A DNA stretch of 21,671 nucleotides, taken from contig JNEM01010680.1 in NCBI GenBank assembly GCA_000697335.1, positions 1 to 21,671 of the forward strand, given 5' to 3'. A model generated the notes under the pieces. That model was not told where the DNA came from. It did not search any database and saw only the letters and a list, made by a program, of their open reading frames with translations. Every line of letters begins with the position of its first letter. Within the stretch, counting starts at the first letter, position 1. Shown one piece after another: positions 11,294-20,710 of the stretch. This stretch comes from Conidiobolus incongruus B7586. Lineage: Eukaryota; Entomophthoromycota; Entomophthoromycetes; Entomophthorales; Conidiobolaceae. The position numbers and the translations under genes are program-made.

Positions 11294-11590
11294 GATGGCG
11301 ACAGTTCACAATGGAGCATATTGTATTATTGCCAATCAAGAGTATGGTACTGTCTTATCATCAAATCCTCAGCAAGTTCCCCCAGCTTACTAACTGTACC
11401 GGATTCTCAAAATACTCAAGAAGCATAAGAAATTGATGGCTGAAGAAACTGACTCTGGCTACTTTATCATCAAAACAACTATCAATGTCTGCCTCAGTGT
11501 CCAAAGTAATTATTTGGAATCGAGATTCAATAATTTAATTTACATGGAAATTTAAGCCTCAAGATTCTGGTGATTATTTTATTATTATAA
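11294..11590 (+). pseudogene. Decayed paralogue of the ricin-B-type lectins
   Basis: The start region reads NGAYCIIANQEYGTVLSSNP, which lines up with QIYEIVNDQYGTALSADP of the intact genes downstream, followed by a proline pair as in the 14359 gene. Later pieces (a KKHKK block, DSGYFIIKTT, then DSGDYFIII near 11556-11585) follow the same order as the intact family's mid-domain and third-subdomain segments. The copy is broken in several places and its last third is missing where the mariner relic begins. It lies upstream of the array on the same strand. It is treated as a dead sixth member. Confidence 0.75.
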
Positions 11591-11603
11591 GAAAATAAAT
11601 TAA

Positions 11604-12600
11604 TTATTGATCCCATTTTTAAAATTTAAAAAAGTTATATTAAAATGTAAAATATCAAATTAATAGTTGACATAATTATATTTGATAGTTTTTCAAACTT
11701 GAGGCAATTCTCTTATTCCAAATAAAACACATTCTTTATCCAAACCAAATATTAACTTGCAAATTTTACTATCCCGTTTCATAAACTTTTCAAGAATTAG
11801 ATTTTAAAGATTCTCTTTTAAAAGGACAAAACAATTATAATCGCAAGGATTACAGTCAGGGTAGTTGAAATATGGATCAAAGTTGACTAGCTTTTTTTAT
11901 TGGAAATATTAGTTACTAGCTTTACCATATAGCGTCTGGCATTATTTTATAATGTACTTGGTTTTTTAAACTTTTCCCATTTAAAAACATTATTGAGTGA
12001 TATAGCATACAAGACTTGGTTATTCATGGTAATGCTTTCAAGAGAAAGGATATTAAATGGTGTTCTATTATATTCTATGCTAATTATCAAAAGCCTCTTC
12101 ATTTATTTAAATTTGGGTTTTGGAAGATTAGATTGAGGTTGTTTTGATCTTAGCCAAAATTTGTATATATTATAAGATAATAGCTTGTGAATAGTAATTC
12201 ATGATTCATCAATAAATATTTGTTTTAATAATCTAAAATATTACTTGCACCTTAGTTTTTCCTTGGCAATAGAGAGTATTTTAGCCCTTTGTTTATAACT
12301 TATGAAGTGTCCAGTTTTTTCTTTTTTGATGAAGCGAAATTAACTTTGAGAAATGAAAAAACAAAGTGATGGTTGATTTGGAACTCAGCTAAAAATCTAA
12401 TTTGAATATTCGATTAACCTCTATTATAAGATTTTATTCACCAGTTTAGAATTGGTGGTAATAATTTGGCAACCAGATTTTGACATAGGTCAAAAGTCCA
12501 ATGGCTTGCTTAAACCTACTAACTCAGTATTTGGTTGTAGTGTATTATAGAGCCTAATCATCATAAATAAACAATAAGTTTTATGAATATGGGATAATAA
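11604..12600 (-). mobile_element. Mariner-family transposase relic
   Basis: Minus-strand translation gives mariner transposase pieces in order: KKEKTGHFISYKQRAKILSI near 12330 (the TGHFLS-like linker), FIDES then ITIHK near 12200 (first catalytic Asp region, family DE.W), NNARRYMVKLV near 11950-11920 (family DNARPH, with the second Asp replaced by Asn), NYPDCNPCDYNCF near 11870-11830 (third catalytic Asp, family YSPDL.P.DY), and GIRELPQV near 11708-11685 (family C-terminus GI..LP.RW). Several stops and at least one frameshift (between the NNAR and NYPD blocks) make it inactive. ATTGATCCCAT at 11605-11615 and the reverse complement around 12590-12600 (TTATTATCCCAT) may be worn terminal repeats; these limits are tentative. 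Unlike the element at 313-1884, CA and TG are at normal density here. Confidence 0.75.
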
Positions 12601-14305
12601 AAATTTTTTTGAAAGAAATGAAATTTTAATTAAATAACTTTGTTTTTGATTATTTAATTTTGAATTGTAAAGATATTGATCTATTTTAAAACATATTATA
12701 TTATTATTAAATATATAGCATATTATAACTATTTATATTGATTTTATTATTTCAAACAGTTGTATCAAGTTATATAACGATTTTGAATTTAAATCATGAT
12801 TTAAAAATGAAAAATTAAATTTGGATTATTTAAATTACTATGATATTTCAAATTTAGTTATAATAATTGAACTAGTTGTATATATTGGTTGCAAATTCAT
12901 ATAAATTCAACTTCAAAGCATATCCTTAAATGGAAAATAATCAATTTTAGTAATTTTATCAAATGAAAAGAACATATTATTAGTTTTCATATTCAGATAA
13001 TATACAATTAAATTTTATTTAGGTGAATGTTTATATTTCACCATTTGAATAATTAAAATTGTTTATTGAAAAGCTGAAATAAATAGTAATAGTGAACAGT
13101 TCAAAATTTACAAAAAGATTACAAAATTTTCCCATATAAATTATAATTCAATATTTTCCACTTAACGATTCAAAATCTTAATGCTTACTTTTATTTTAGG
13201 TTCATCAAAAAATTCCAATAATAAAAAGTATATTTGTTGTTGGAATTTCAATGTGTAATGCATTTATGACCTTCCATTATTATCGACTTGTATATTGTTG
13301 GAAAAAAATATGCAATATCATAGCTAATAAATTTACACCTAATGCACACTTCAAATCCAATAGCAATTATTTAATATTCTCAGCTATGCATTGCAAATTG
13401 TCAAAGTCTGAATCAAATTTCGATTGAGCAAGATTTTTGATTGTGTTGTATTTCAAAATTAATCATCTCTTCCAGTTTGATAGCTAAACCAATATTAATT
13501 CTATTTTAAGCTGGCTTTGTCAGTCTATAATTGAAGGATACTCTTTGTTCTCTTTATTTTCTTTGTTAGATTTTATCCAAATCCCATATCATTCATTGAT
13601 TCAATTATTTAAACCTACAGTCCCGATACGTTAAAGAGCAGCATTAATAAATAATTTACTAAATCATATTTTGAGTACTTTTCTAACTACCATCTTTATT
13701 TATAAAACTTAATATAAAACACAACAATTGTAAAATACTTTCAATTCAATTATCTTAAAATTAACTCGGATCAAATTAATTAGATATAAAGTAATATAAA
13801 ATAAAATATTATTTATTAAAATTTAGGATCACAATATAATATACAGATATTCAATAAATATTTCTGATTATTCATAATTTAAAAATACTAATCTTGTTTA
13901 ATAAAGAAAAAAGAATCTTGCATTTGAATATCAAAAATATTACATATTATGAAATAATTTGAAATAGGTAAAGTAAATAATAATTATCTAGAGCTTAAGT
14001 CATATTATTTAAATAATTTGATTGATATTAATTTAAGATTACAATTATTACATCATTTAGAATTATTCTTAAATTGATAACTCATTTTTCCAATCATATA
14101 TTGAATCTAATTTTAAACTTTGATTTTCTATTGAATGATTAATAAATTTATTGGTTAATCAAATTTTAATCATAAAACTATTTGATCTAAAATTTCAGTC
14201 ATTAATGATATATTAAAATATATATTGATATTTAATCTCTGTTGTATTAATTCATTAAATCGAGTATCATCTAAATTTGTAATTAATGATTATCACTGTC
14301 ATCAG

Positions 14306-14313
14306 TATATAAA
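14306..14313 (+). promoter_or_regulatory. Possible TATA box of lectin gene 1
   Basis: TATATAAA lies 45 nt before the ATG at 14359 and 9 nt before the TCAA-N7-TTGA palindrome. In a genome this AT-rich such matches are common by chance, so the position is the main support. Confidence 0.35.
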
Positions 14314-14322
14314 TTAACCGTA

Positions 14323-14337
14323 TCAAGTTTACGTTGA
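14323..14337 (+). promoter_or_regulatory. Shared palindromic upstream element, lectin gene 1
   Basis: TCAAGTTTACGTTGA ends 21 nt before the start codon. Near-identical sequences occur at the same distance upstream of lectin gene 5 and 23 nt upstream of lectin gene 4. The TCAA and TTGA ends form an inverted repeat with a 7-nt spacer. It may be a regulator site or the transcription start region. Confidence 0.5.
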
Positions 14338-14358
14338 AAGAATTTAATTAACTTTAAA

Positions 14359-14766
14359 ATGACTATTCAAAATAATCAAATTTATGAAATTGTCAATGAC
14401 CAATATGGGACTGCACTGTCCGCAGATCCTAATCAAGGTCCCCCAGTTTCACCTACTTGCTGGGATCCCCACCAAATTCCTGAAAATTTTAGACATTGGA
14501 TGGTAACAGCGCATTATAATGGGTTCACTCTAAAGAATCGAGGAACTCAAAAATACCTGCGTGCTAAGGATGAAGCAGTGGAAATGAGCTATGATGAAGA
14601 TTCTGTGTGGACTATCAATGAAGATCCTGATTCAGGTACTTGCAGTATTATGAATAAAGACTGCGTCATTGAGTTGTCTGGAGAAAATAATGGTGATAGA
14701 GTGGGGTTTAAACCTTATAATAATGGACGAGCTCAAAAGTGGCATTTTAGAAAGGTCGATTATTAA
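14359..14766 (+). CDS. Ricin-B-type (beta-trefoil) lectin 1
   Basis: This is a single-exon gene for a 135-residue protein that is one beta-trefoil domain. Three subdomains can be read: QIYEIVNDQYGTALSADP to W47, GFTLKNRGTQKYL to W84, and CSIMNKDCVIELSG to W128. Each closes with a Trp, the last in AQKW (the QxW signature of the ricin-B family). There is no signal peptide, membrane segment or extra domain, so it should be cytoplasmic and bind carbohydrate. Family knowledge: stand-alone fungal lectins of this fold often deter nematodes and insects; the ligand here is unknown. It has three Cys (34, 95, 102) where most paralogues have none. Its promoter and third subdomain (DSG, SIM) are closest to the 20306 gene. 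Confidence 0.8.
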   Translation: MTIQNNQIYEIVNDQYGTALSADPNQGPPVSPTCWDPHQIPENFRHWMVTAHYNGFTLKNRGTQKYLRAKDEAVEMSYDEDSVWTINEDPDSGTCSIMNKDCVIELSGENNGDRVGFKPYNNGRAQKWHFRKVDY

Positions 14767-15854
14767 TTAGTAAGCCACCTTGAAATTGAATTCAATAAAC
14801 TTATCAGTTAACATTGTAATTATAGTCTCTATCACACTAATAAATTAACTCAAATCTATTTATTTTAATAAATATTTATAATATTAATATTATTCTAAAT
14901 AATTTTTTATTAAAAAGAAAATATAAATAGTTATAATATATTATAAAAATATTATTGCAATGGTATTAAATACTAATTTTAACTAATTTTTACTGATTAA
15001 ATTATTATGAGTATTCATAATTATTTCAATTATTAGTATCTCTAAAAAACTTATTTGAAAAATAAATTTTTTTTCAAAATAGGGAATATCCTTAATTTAA
15101 CCAATGGTTAATTTCAGATATATAGGTTTCTCAAGTTTATTCTCAACACAAATATTATGTACTTATTTATATATTAATAAATTATTAAAGTTACTTGATT
15201 TAGTATTGACTTTTGCATATAAGATGGTATTATTCTCACTTTAACTAGAAAAAAAAGTGTATATTAACGCTTCTCACACTAATTTTTTATTTTAATATAT
15301 TGAAAATATGGATTTTTCTTAAGTATTATTTATTATATTTACGTTAAAATAGGTAAATATGATTATTTTTTTCTATTAATTATTATTTGTTTATCTCAAT
15401 ATAATTCTAGAAAATAATTAATATAATATTAAATTTAAAAAAGAAATAGAAAATTATTTTATATTAAGTAAAATTATAAAAAAAAATTTTTTTTAATTTA
15501 ATTTTACTCATTTTATCTATAAAAAATATATATATATATATATTATATTATATTATATTTGAAATTATTAAGCTAGTTAAATTATTTAAAATTATATCAT
15601 AATAATTAAATAATATTTAAAATTAAAATTAAATGATAAAATTTGTAATTTTTTATTTCATAAATTTATTAAAAATTTTAATAAATTTATAATTAATATA
15701 ATTATAAAATTATTACATAAATATTAAATAATTAAATAAATTTTTCTTATATATTAAGAATATTATTCCTTGAACTATTTTTTAATTTTATATTTATTTT
15801 ATTAAATTATAATTTTAATCTTTTCAATTTTTATTACTAAAATTTAATTAAAAT
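14767..15854. other. Spacer between lectin genes 1 and 2
   Basis: These 1.1 kb are very AT-rich, with a TA run at 15526-15543 and long A and T tracts. There is no sign of a gene or of another lectin remnant. TCAATTTTTATTACT at 15824-15838 is a partial match to the palindromic element of lectins 1, 4 and 5, with its right half lost. Confidence 0.45.
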
Positions 15855-16259
15855 ATGAGTATTGAATCTGACCAAATTTACGAAATTTTCAATGATCAAT
15901 ACGGATCAGTATTGTGCGCAAATCCCAATCGATTTCCCCCAACCAAGCCCACCGGATGGAACCCCAGCGAGATAGACCCGAGTCACAAGCATTGGATTGT
16001 CAATACTTGTGACTATGGCTTCACACTGATGAATCGAGCTACGCAACAATACCTCAGTGAGAATGATAATGATGTGGAATTGACAGATCACAATCAATCC
16101 GTATGGGTGTTTAATGAAGATCAAGTGACAGGTACCTTCAACATTGCGAATGGAGATTCAGTAATTGAATTAGAAGGAAAAGAAAATGGGGAAAAAGTGG
16201 TAATTAAACCCAAAAATGATTGTAGAACACAAAAATGGTATTTAAGAAAGATTGAATAA
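15855..16259 (+). CDS. Ricin-B-type (beta-trefoil) lectin 2
   Basis: This single-exon gene encodes 134 residues. The three-part trefoil pattern is intact: DQIYEIFNDQYGSVLCANP to W47, GFTLMNRATQQYLSEN to W84, and FNIANGDSVIELEG to W128 in TQKW. It shares FNDQYGSVL, NGDSVIELEG and KPKND with the 17218 gene, so those two are sisters. It is the most divergent at the C-terminus: GRAQKWYFRK of the others is CRTQKWYLRK here, and the protein ends at IE, two residues short of the usual IDY. No signal peptide. The start ATG at 15855 is preceded by an AAAAT tract, and the downstream MSIESDQIYEI matches its paralogues from the first residue. Confidence 0.8.
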   Translation: MSIESDQIYEIFNDQYGSVLCANPNRFPPTKPTGWNPSEIDPSHKHWIVNTCDYGFTLMNRATQQYLSENDNDVELTDHNQSVWVFNEDQVTGTFNIANGDSVIELEGKENGEKVVIKPKNDCRTQKWYLRKIE

Positions 16260-17217
16260 TAATTTATGAATTATATATAAATTGAATTTTAATATAAAAA
16301 TAATGTTTTTTTATAATTTTAATTAAAATAAAATATTTATTTATATTAAAAATTAAAATTTTATTAAAAAAAATTACTTTATTAATTTAATATTTTTATT
16401 TTTGAAAAGAAAAATTTATTAATAAAAATAAAAAAGATATTGAAAATTTAAGTAATAAAAATATTTAATTACTTTATTTAAAAAATATTTTATATTTTAT
16501 ATTTTATACTAAACTATATTTCACATTATTTTATAATGAATTATATATTATATTTACAGTTTAAAATTCTTTTTTATTATTTTATTAAAAAATAATATTA
16601 ATTTTAAAATTAAATTAGTAAAAATATTTTGTAGAATAAAATTTATATGAAATAATGAGTAATGAATTAATAAACCTGTAAAAGAAATATAATATCGACT
16701 TAATTTTTATCATAATAATAATTAAGTCATTTATTAATATTTTAATTCTAAAATATTTTGAACAATTTTTAATTATAAATAATATGATATCATGTTAAGT
16801 AAAAATGAAACATTTATTCAATAATGATGTTGTATTTATGTCATATTATTTATCTTTAAATAGCCAAAAATGGTATGAAACAGAAATTAAATTTAATTTC
16901 AAATTATTTATCATAATTTTAATAAAATATTGGTTAATTTAACTTTTGAAATTTATATTTTAAACATTATAAATAATCAAAAACTATACTTGAGTATTGA
17001 ATTACATTAAGTTAATAATATTGAAGCTTTCATTTAATAAACTAAAGTGATATAAATATTTGATCAATTTTAGATCATTAAATTAATTTTCATATAAATG
17101 AGTGTGTATTCTTAATGTATTGACATTAAATAAATTCTATAATCAATTTTATTATTTATTATTTTAAATTTGATAAAATTAAATTTCAATTAATATCCTT
17201 AATATATATCCTCTAAT
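16260..17217. other. Spacer between lectin genes 2 and 3
   Basis: These 958 nt are very AT-rich with poly-A and poly-T tracts. No gene, RNA or recognisable repeat is seen. The start of lectin 3 follows a short ATATATCCTCTAAT leader. Confidence 0.45.
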
Positions 17218-17628
17218 ATGAGTAGTATTGAAACAGATCAAATTTATGAAATTTTCAATGACCAGTATGGTTCGGTATTATCCGCAGATCCTGAACAAAA
17301 TCATCCAACAAAACTCACAGGATGGGATCCTAACGAAATTAAAGATGATTACAAACATTGGGTAGCTTTTTCCTCCGACTCTGGATTCTCATTTGTCAAT
17401 TTAGCTACAAAGCAATACCTCAGTTCAATTGATAACACAGTGGGATTGAGTAATAGCATTGAATCTAAATGGATCCTTGATCAAGATAAAGTACTTGGTG
17501 CGTATAGCATTACGAATGGTGATTCAGTGATTGAATTAGAAGGGACAGGTAATGGGGATCGGGTGGCATTTAAACCCAAAAATGATGGAAGAGCCCAAAA
17601 GTGGTACTTCAGAAAGATTGATTATTAA
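17218..17628 (+). CDS. Ricin-B-type (beta-trefoil) lectin 3
   Basis: This single-exon gene encodes 136 residues, one longer than lectin 1 because of an extra Ser at position 3. The subdomain Trps are W48, W85 and W129, the last in AQKWYFRKIDY. In the second subdomain GFSFVNLATKQYLSS and TVGLSNSIESKW replace the family's VELS and SVW, so its middle lobe is the least conventional of the five. It shares the third-subdomain sequence NGDSVIELEG with lectin 2. No signal peptide or membrane segment. Expected to be a cytoplasmic carbohydrate-binding protein; the target is unknown. Confidence 0.8.
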   Translation: MSSIETDQIYEIFNDQYGSVLSADPEQNHPTKLTGWDPNEIKDDYKHWVAFSSDSGFSFVNLATKQYLSSIDNTVGLSNSIESKWILDQDKVLGAYSITNGDSVIELEGTGNGDRVAFKPKNDGRAQKWYFRKIDY

Positions 17629-19316
17629 TCGTTTATATTTAAGAAAGCTTTAGCATATCACTTAACTTTGAATAAATTAGTTTTCATCAAAACTAATAAT
17701 ACCAATTAATCACATATTTTACTCAATATATATCTATATATAAGAATTTTTGGTGAAATTTTAAGCACTTGATAATTTTTTAATTATTCTAGAAATTATA
17801 TATAATTGGATTATGCTATTATTAAATATGTTAGAATTTTACTGAATATTTGTATATAATATTTATCTAAACTAATATAAATCAGAATTCTTGTATAAAA
17901 TGATATTTTACTAATTATATAAAAAATTCAATGTCTAGGAATTCAATTATTGGGTTTTATTTGATATATATATATATATATTATAGTGATAGCTGTAAAA
18001 GTGGGAGAAAATAAACTATTAAAACTTAAATAAAGAATCACCAGTGGTAAATAATAGATTACCACAAAGTTAAGGGAAATTAAAAGGGTTCACCAAATTA
18101 AGTGAAAATAACTTATTATAAATCAAGTTCTTTGAATAAAATAAATATCTCACACTTGTTACAACTCAATACTTTTGTGAGTATTACAAGAAAAACTTAA
18201 AGACTAGATACTTTTGAAAATGAAAATAGAATAATATATTTATTAGTTTATTTATGATAATCTAATATTAATTTCAATTATAGATGTTAGTGAATGATAA
18301 TATTTTATAAGTAGAAATTGATGGGTTTAACTAGTTTATGAAATAAGGCACTTCTATTGTGACTTTTTGTATTAGTGTGATAACTAGAGTTTCATAAGTG
18401 ATAAACACAATTATTTCTTATTAATAGAGTATAGAAATATATAATACATTAATAATATTATTGAATATAATTCTTATATTCAAATAAATAGCAAATAAAA
18501 AAAATCAAATTACTAATTTAGTTAATAAAACTTAAAAATTCTTGTGAGTATTTATTTATTAGTTAATATTTTTTATATTTATTATTTTAAATAAAAACAA
18601 ATATAACATTTCAACTACTCATAGTTAAAATATTCAAATCTACTCATATAATGAATTGAAAATATAATATTATATTCAACTAAAAATTTAATATTTAATT
18701 TGTGAAAATAATTTTATTATACTTATGATATTAAAGCTTTATACATATATAATATCATTATAATTCATTAATTTCTTTAATAAGGAAAAAATAAATTTTT
18801 TTAGAAAGATTAAAATTATTTAATTTTACGTCATATTAATCAATGACAAAATAATAAAAAAAATATTTAAATTATGAAATAATAATAATAATATTTAAGT
18901 ATGATTATTAATTATGATAAAAATATTATTAAAAAATGAAATTAAACAAAATTTAAAATTAATTTTATTTAGAAATAAAAATGAAATAATTTTAATATTA
19001 TTTAATTATTAATTTATAATTAATTATTTAATATGTTTTAAATAAAATTATAATTAATAATTTAATTTTATTTAATTTTCAAATTAAAAAAAATAAAATA
19101 GAATAATATTATGATGAAATTATTTGATAGATTTTAATTCATTTTAATTGATATTTTATATAAATTAATCTCTTGAGATTTTATGATTCAAAATTTTTTT
19201 TACTCCATATATTTTGTTTTTATAAATTTTTTAATATATATTCTAAAAAAATTATTAATTAATATTGTATTAAATAGTTCAAGTTTAATTTGATCTTGTC
19301 TTGAAGTATTATTACA
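17629..19316. other. Spacer between lectin genes 3 and 4
   Basis: At 1.7 kb this is the longest gap in the array. A TA run lies at 17964-17981. From about 17985 to 18430 the sequence is less AT-biased, with recurring words such as GTGATAACTAG and GGTAAATAAT, and could be old transposon-derived sequence, but it has no open frame. The rest is AT-rich with nothing recognisable except the lectin 4 promoter. Confidence 0.4.
19279..19293 (+). promoter_or_regulatory. Shared palindromic upstream element, lectin gene 4
   Basis: TCAAGTTTAATTTGA ends 23 nt before the ATG at 19317. It differs from the lectin 1 copy at two positions (CG to AT) and keeps both TCAA and TTGA arms. Confidence 0.45.
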
Positions 19317-19745
19317 ATGACTATTGAAAGTGATCAAATTTACGAAATTGTGAATGACCAATATTGGACTGTATTATCTGTAAATCCAGATGAATATCAT
19401 CCAGGCTTTCCCACTGGGTGGAACCACGATCGCATCCCAGAGCATTTCAAGCATTGGAAGGCACAGCCTTACAAAGATGGGTTTGTTCTGGAGAATCAAG
19501 GTACTCATCAATATCTTAGCGCCAGTAATGATACAGTCGAATTGAGCGATGATAAGGTGTCTGTGTGGATGATTCATGAAGATAAGGTTTCAGGCACATA
19601 TCACATTGTAAGAGAAGGATCACTGGTTGAATTATCAGGAGATCATGATGGCGATAAATTAGAATTTAAGCCCTACAATGATGGGAGAGCTCAAAAATGG
19701 CATTTTAGAAAGATAGTGGATCATAACAACATCCATTATAATTGA
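19317..19745 (+). CDS. Ricin-B-type (beta-trefoil) lectin 4
   Basis: This single-exon gene encodes 142 residues. Trefoil landmarks are DQIYEIVNDQYWTVLSVNP to W47, GFVLENQGTHQYLSAS to W84, and YHIVREGSLVELSG to W128 in AQKWHFRK. Two features are unusual. The turn Gly of the first repeat (QYG in lectins 1-3, EFG in lectin 5) is Trp17. The C-terminus runs seven to eight residues past the usual end (HNNIHYN), consistent with loss of the ancestral stop codon. Its KPYNDGRAQKWHFRK block is nearest to lectin 1. No signal peptide. A cytoplasmic carbohydrate-binding role is inferred from the fold. Confidence 0.8.
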   Translation: MTIESDQIYEIVNDQYWTVLSVNPDEYHPGFPTGWNHDRIPEHFKHWKAQPYKDGFVLENQGTHQYLSASNDTVELSDDKVSVWMIHEDKVSGTYHIVREGSLVELSGDHDGDKLEFKPYNDGRAQKWHFRKIVDHNNIHYN

Positions 19746-20305
19746 CTGAATTATAAAAAATATTTAATATTAGATTTTTTTTCACATAATCTATATCTTT
19801 CATTTGAGAATTATTTTCCTAATCTAAATATGATATTAATCTGAAAGCAGTAATTCTATGTATAAATATAGTTTAAATATTTTTGCATATAATTTATCTT
19901 ATATATATATAATTTATCAAATAAGAATCATAAATGCTAATAACAATGAGTAATAATTGTTAATTTTCGAGAGTAGAATAAATGGGTGACTTGTACTGAT
20001 TGAAATAAAATCATTTTATTATCACAATATTGTTATAAGATTAAGACAATTTAATGCTGTTTTCAATGACTGAAATACATTACTATTTTGATCATACAAA
20101 TAATTAAATTTTAATGACGAAATTACATGTGATTGTGACATCCAAATTTCTGAGATAATAAACATTATGATGATATATTATTTCCTAAATTAATCAATTA
20201 ACTTGTAATTGATATAAATTCATAATTAATCTCTCTAATTTTTTATTTCTCAATCAATTTACTTTGGTATCAATTTTACATTGACTATAATTTAATTATA
20301 ACACT
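19746..20305. other. Spacer between lectin genes 4 and 5
   Basis: This is the shortest gap in the array, 560 nt. It is AT-rich with normal CA and TG content, and contains the lectin 5 promoter at its right end. No other feature is seen. Confidence 0.45.
20270..20284 (+). promoter_or_regulatory. Shared palindromic upstream element, lectin gene 5
   Basis: TCAATTTTACATTGA ends exactly 21 nt before the ATG at 20306, the same spacing as in lectin 1. Similarity to lectin 1 extends on both sides: GTATCAA leads in, and AATTTAATTA follows before the start codon in both genes. Confidence 0.5.
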
Positions 20306-20710
20306 ATGAATATTGAGTCTGATCATATATATGAAATTTTCAATCAAGAATTTGGAAGAGTACTTACGGCAAATCCTAACCAATATCCAAGTTTGCCAAC
20401 TGGATGGCATCCTCAAGACATTGAAGATCATTTCAAACGTTGGAAGACACACGCTGTTGAAGATGGATTCACTTTAGTGAATCAAGCCACCAACCAATAC
20501 CTCAGCGCAAATGGTGACGAAGTGGAATTAAGTCATGATATACACTCCGTTTGGAACATAGAACAAGATTTAGATTCAGGTAGTTTCAGTATTATGAGTG
20601 GTCCATTTGTAATTGAACTGTCTGGACATGAGAATGGAGACAGAGTAAAATTCAGACCTCATAGTCCTCAAGGAGCTCAAAAATGGTATTTTAGAAGAGT
20701 TGACTACTAA
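20306..20710 (+). CDS. Ricin-B-type (beta-trefoil) lectin 5
   Basis: This single-exon gene encodes 134 residues. Subdomains run from DHIYEIFNQEFGRVLTANP to W46, GFTLVNQATNQYLSANGDEV to W83, and FSIMSGPFVIELSG to W127 in AQKWYFRRVDY. NQEFG replaces the array's usual NDQYG, and RPHSPQG replaces KPYNDGR just before the QKW signature, so the third-lobe loop differs from all siblings. DSGSFSIM and the upstream element tie it to lectin 1. No signal peptide or extra domain. Expected cytoplasmic carbohydrate-binding protein; ligand unknown. Confidence 0.8.
   Translation: MNIESDHIYEIFNQEFGRVLTANPNQYPSLPTGWHPQDIEDHFKRWKTHAVEDGFTLVNQATNQYLSANGDEVELSHDIHSVWNIEQDLDSGSFSIMSGPFVIELSGHENGDRVKFRPHSPQGAQKWYFRRVDY

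Larger units (their letters stand above)
12601..14358. other. Spacer before the lectin array
   Basis: Mostly AT-rich. Between about 13080 and 13660 the composition is more balanced, and one minus-strand reading has protein-like stretches (for example LLLDLKCALGVNLLAMILHI near 13340). It is interrupted repeatedly and I cannot assign it; a fossil of a mobile element is possible. The last 60 nt hold the promoter of the first lectin gene. No RNA gene is seen. Confidence 0.35.

Noticed and set aside
14359-14766. Lectin array as ricin-like two-chain toxins
   Set aside because: Only a single carbohydrate-binding trefoil is present; no N-glycosidase A chain or other catalytic domain is encoded in any member or between them.
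15526-15543. TA runs (also 17964-17981 and 21280-21302) as functional sites
   Set aside because: Simple microsatellites are expected in a genome of this composition.
15906-19577. Minus-strand frames opposite lectins 2 and 4
   Set aside because: They are shadows of the lectin frames, short and unlike each other, although the sense proteins are homologous.
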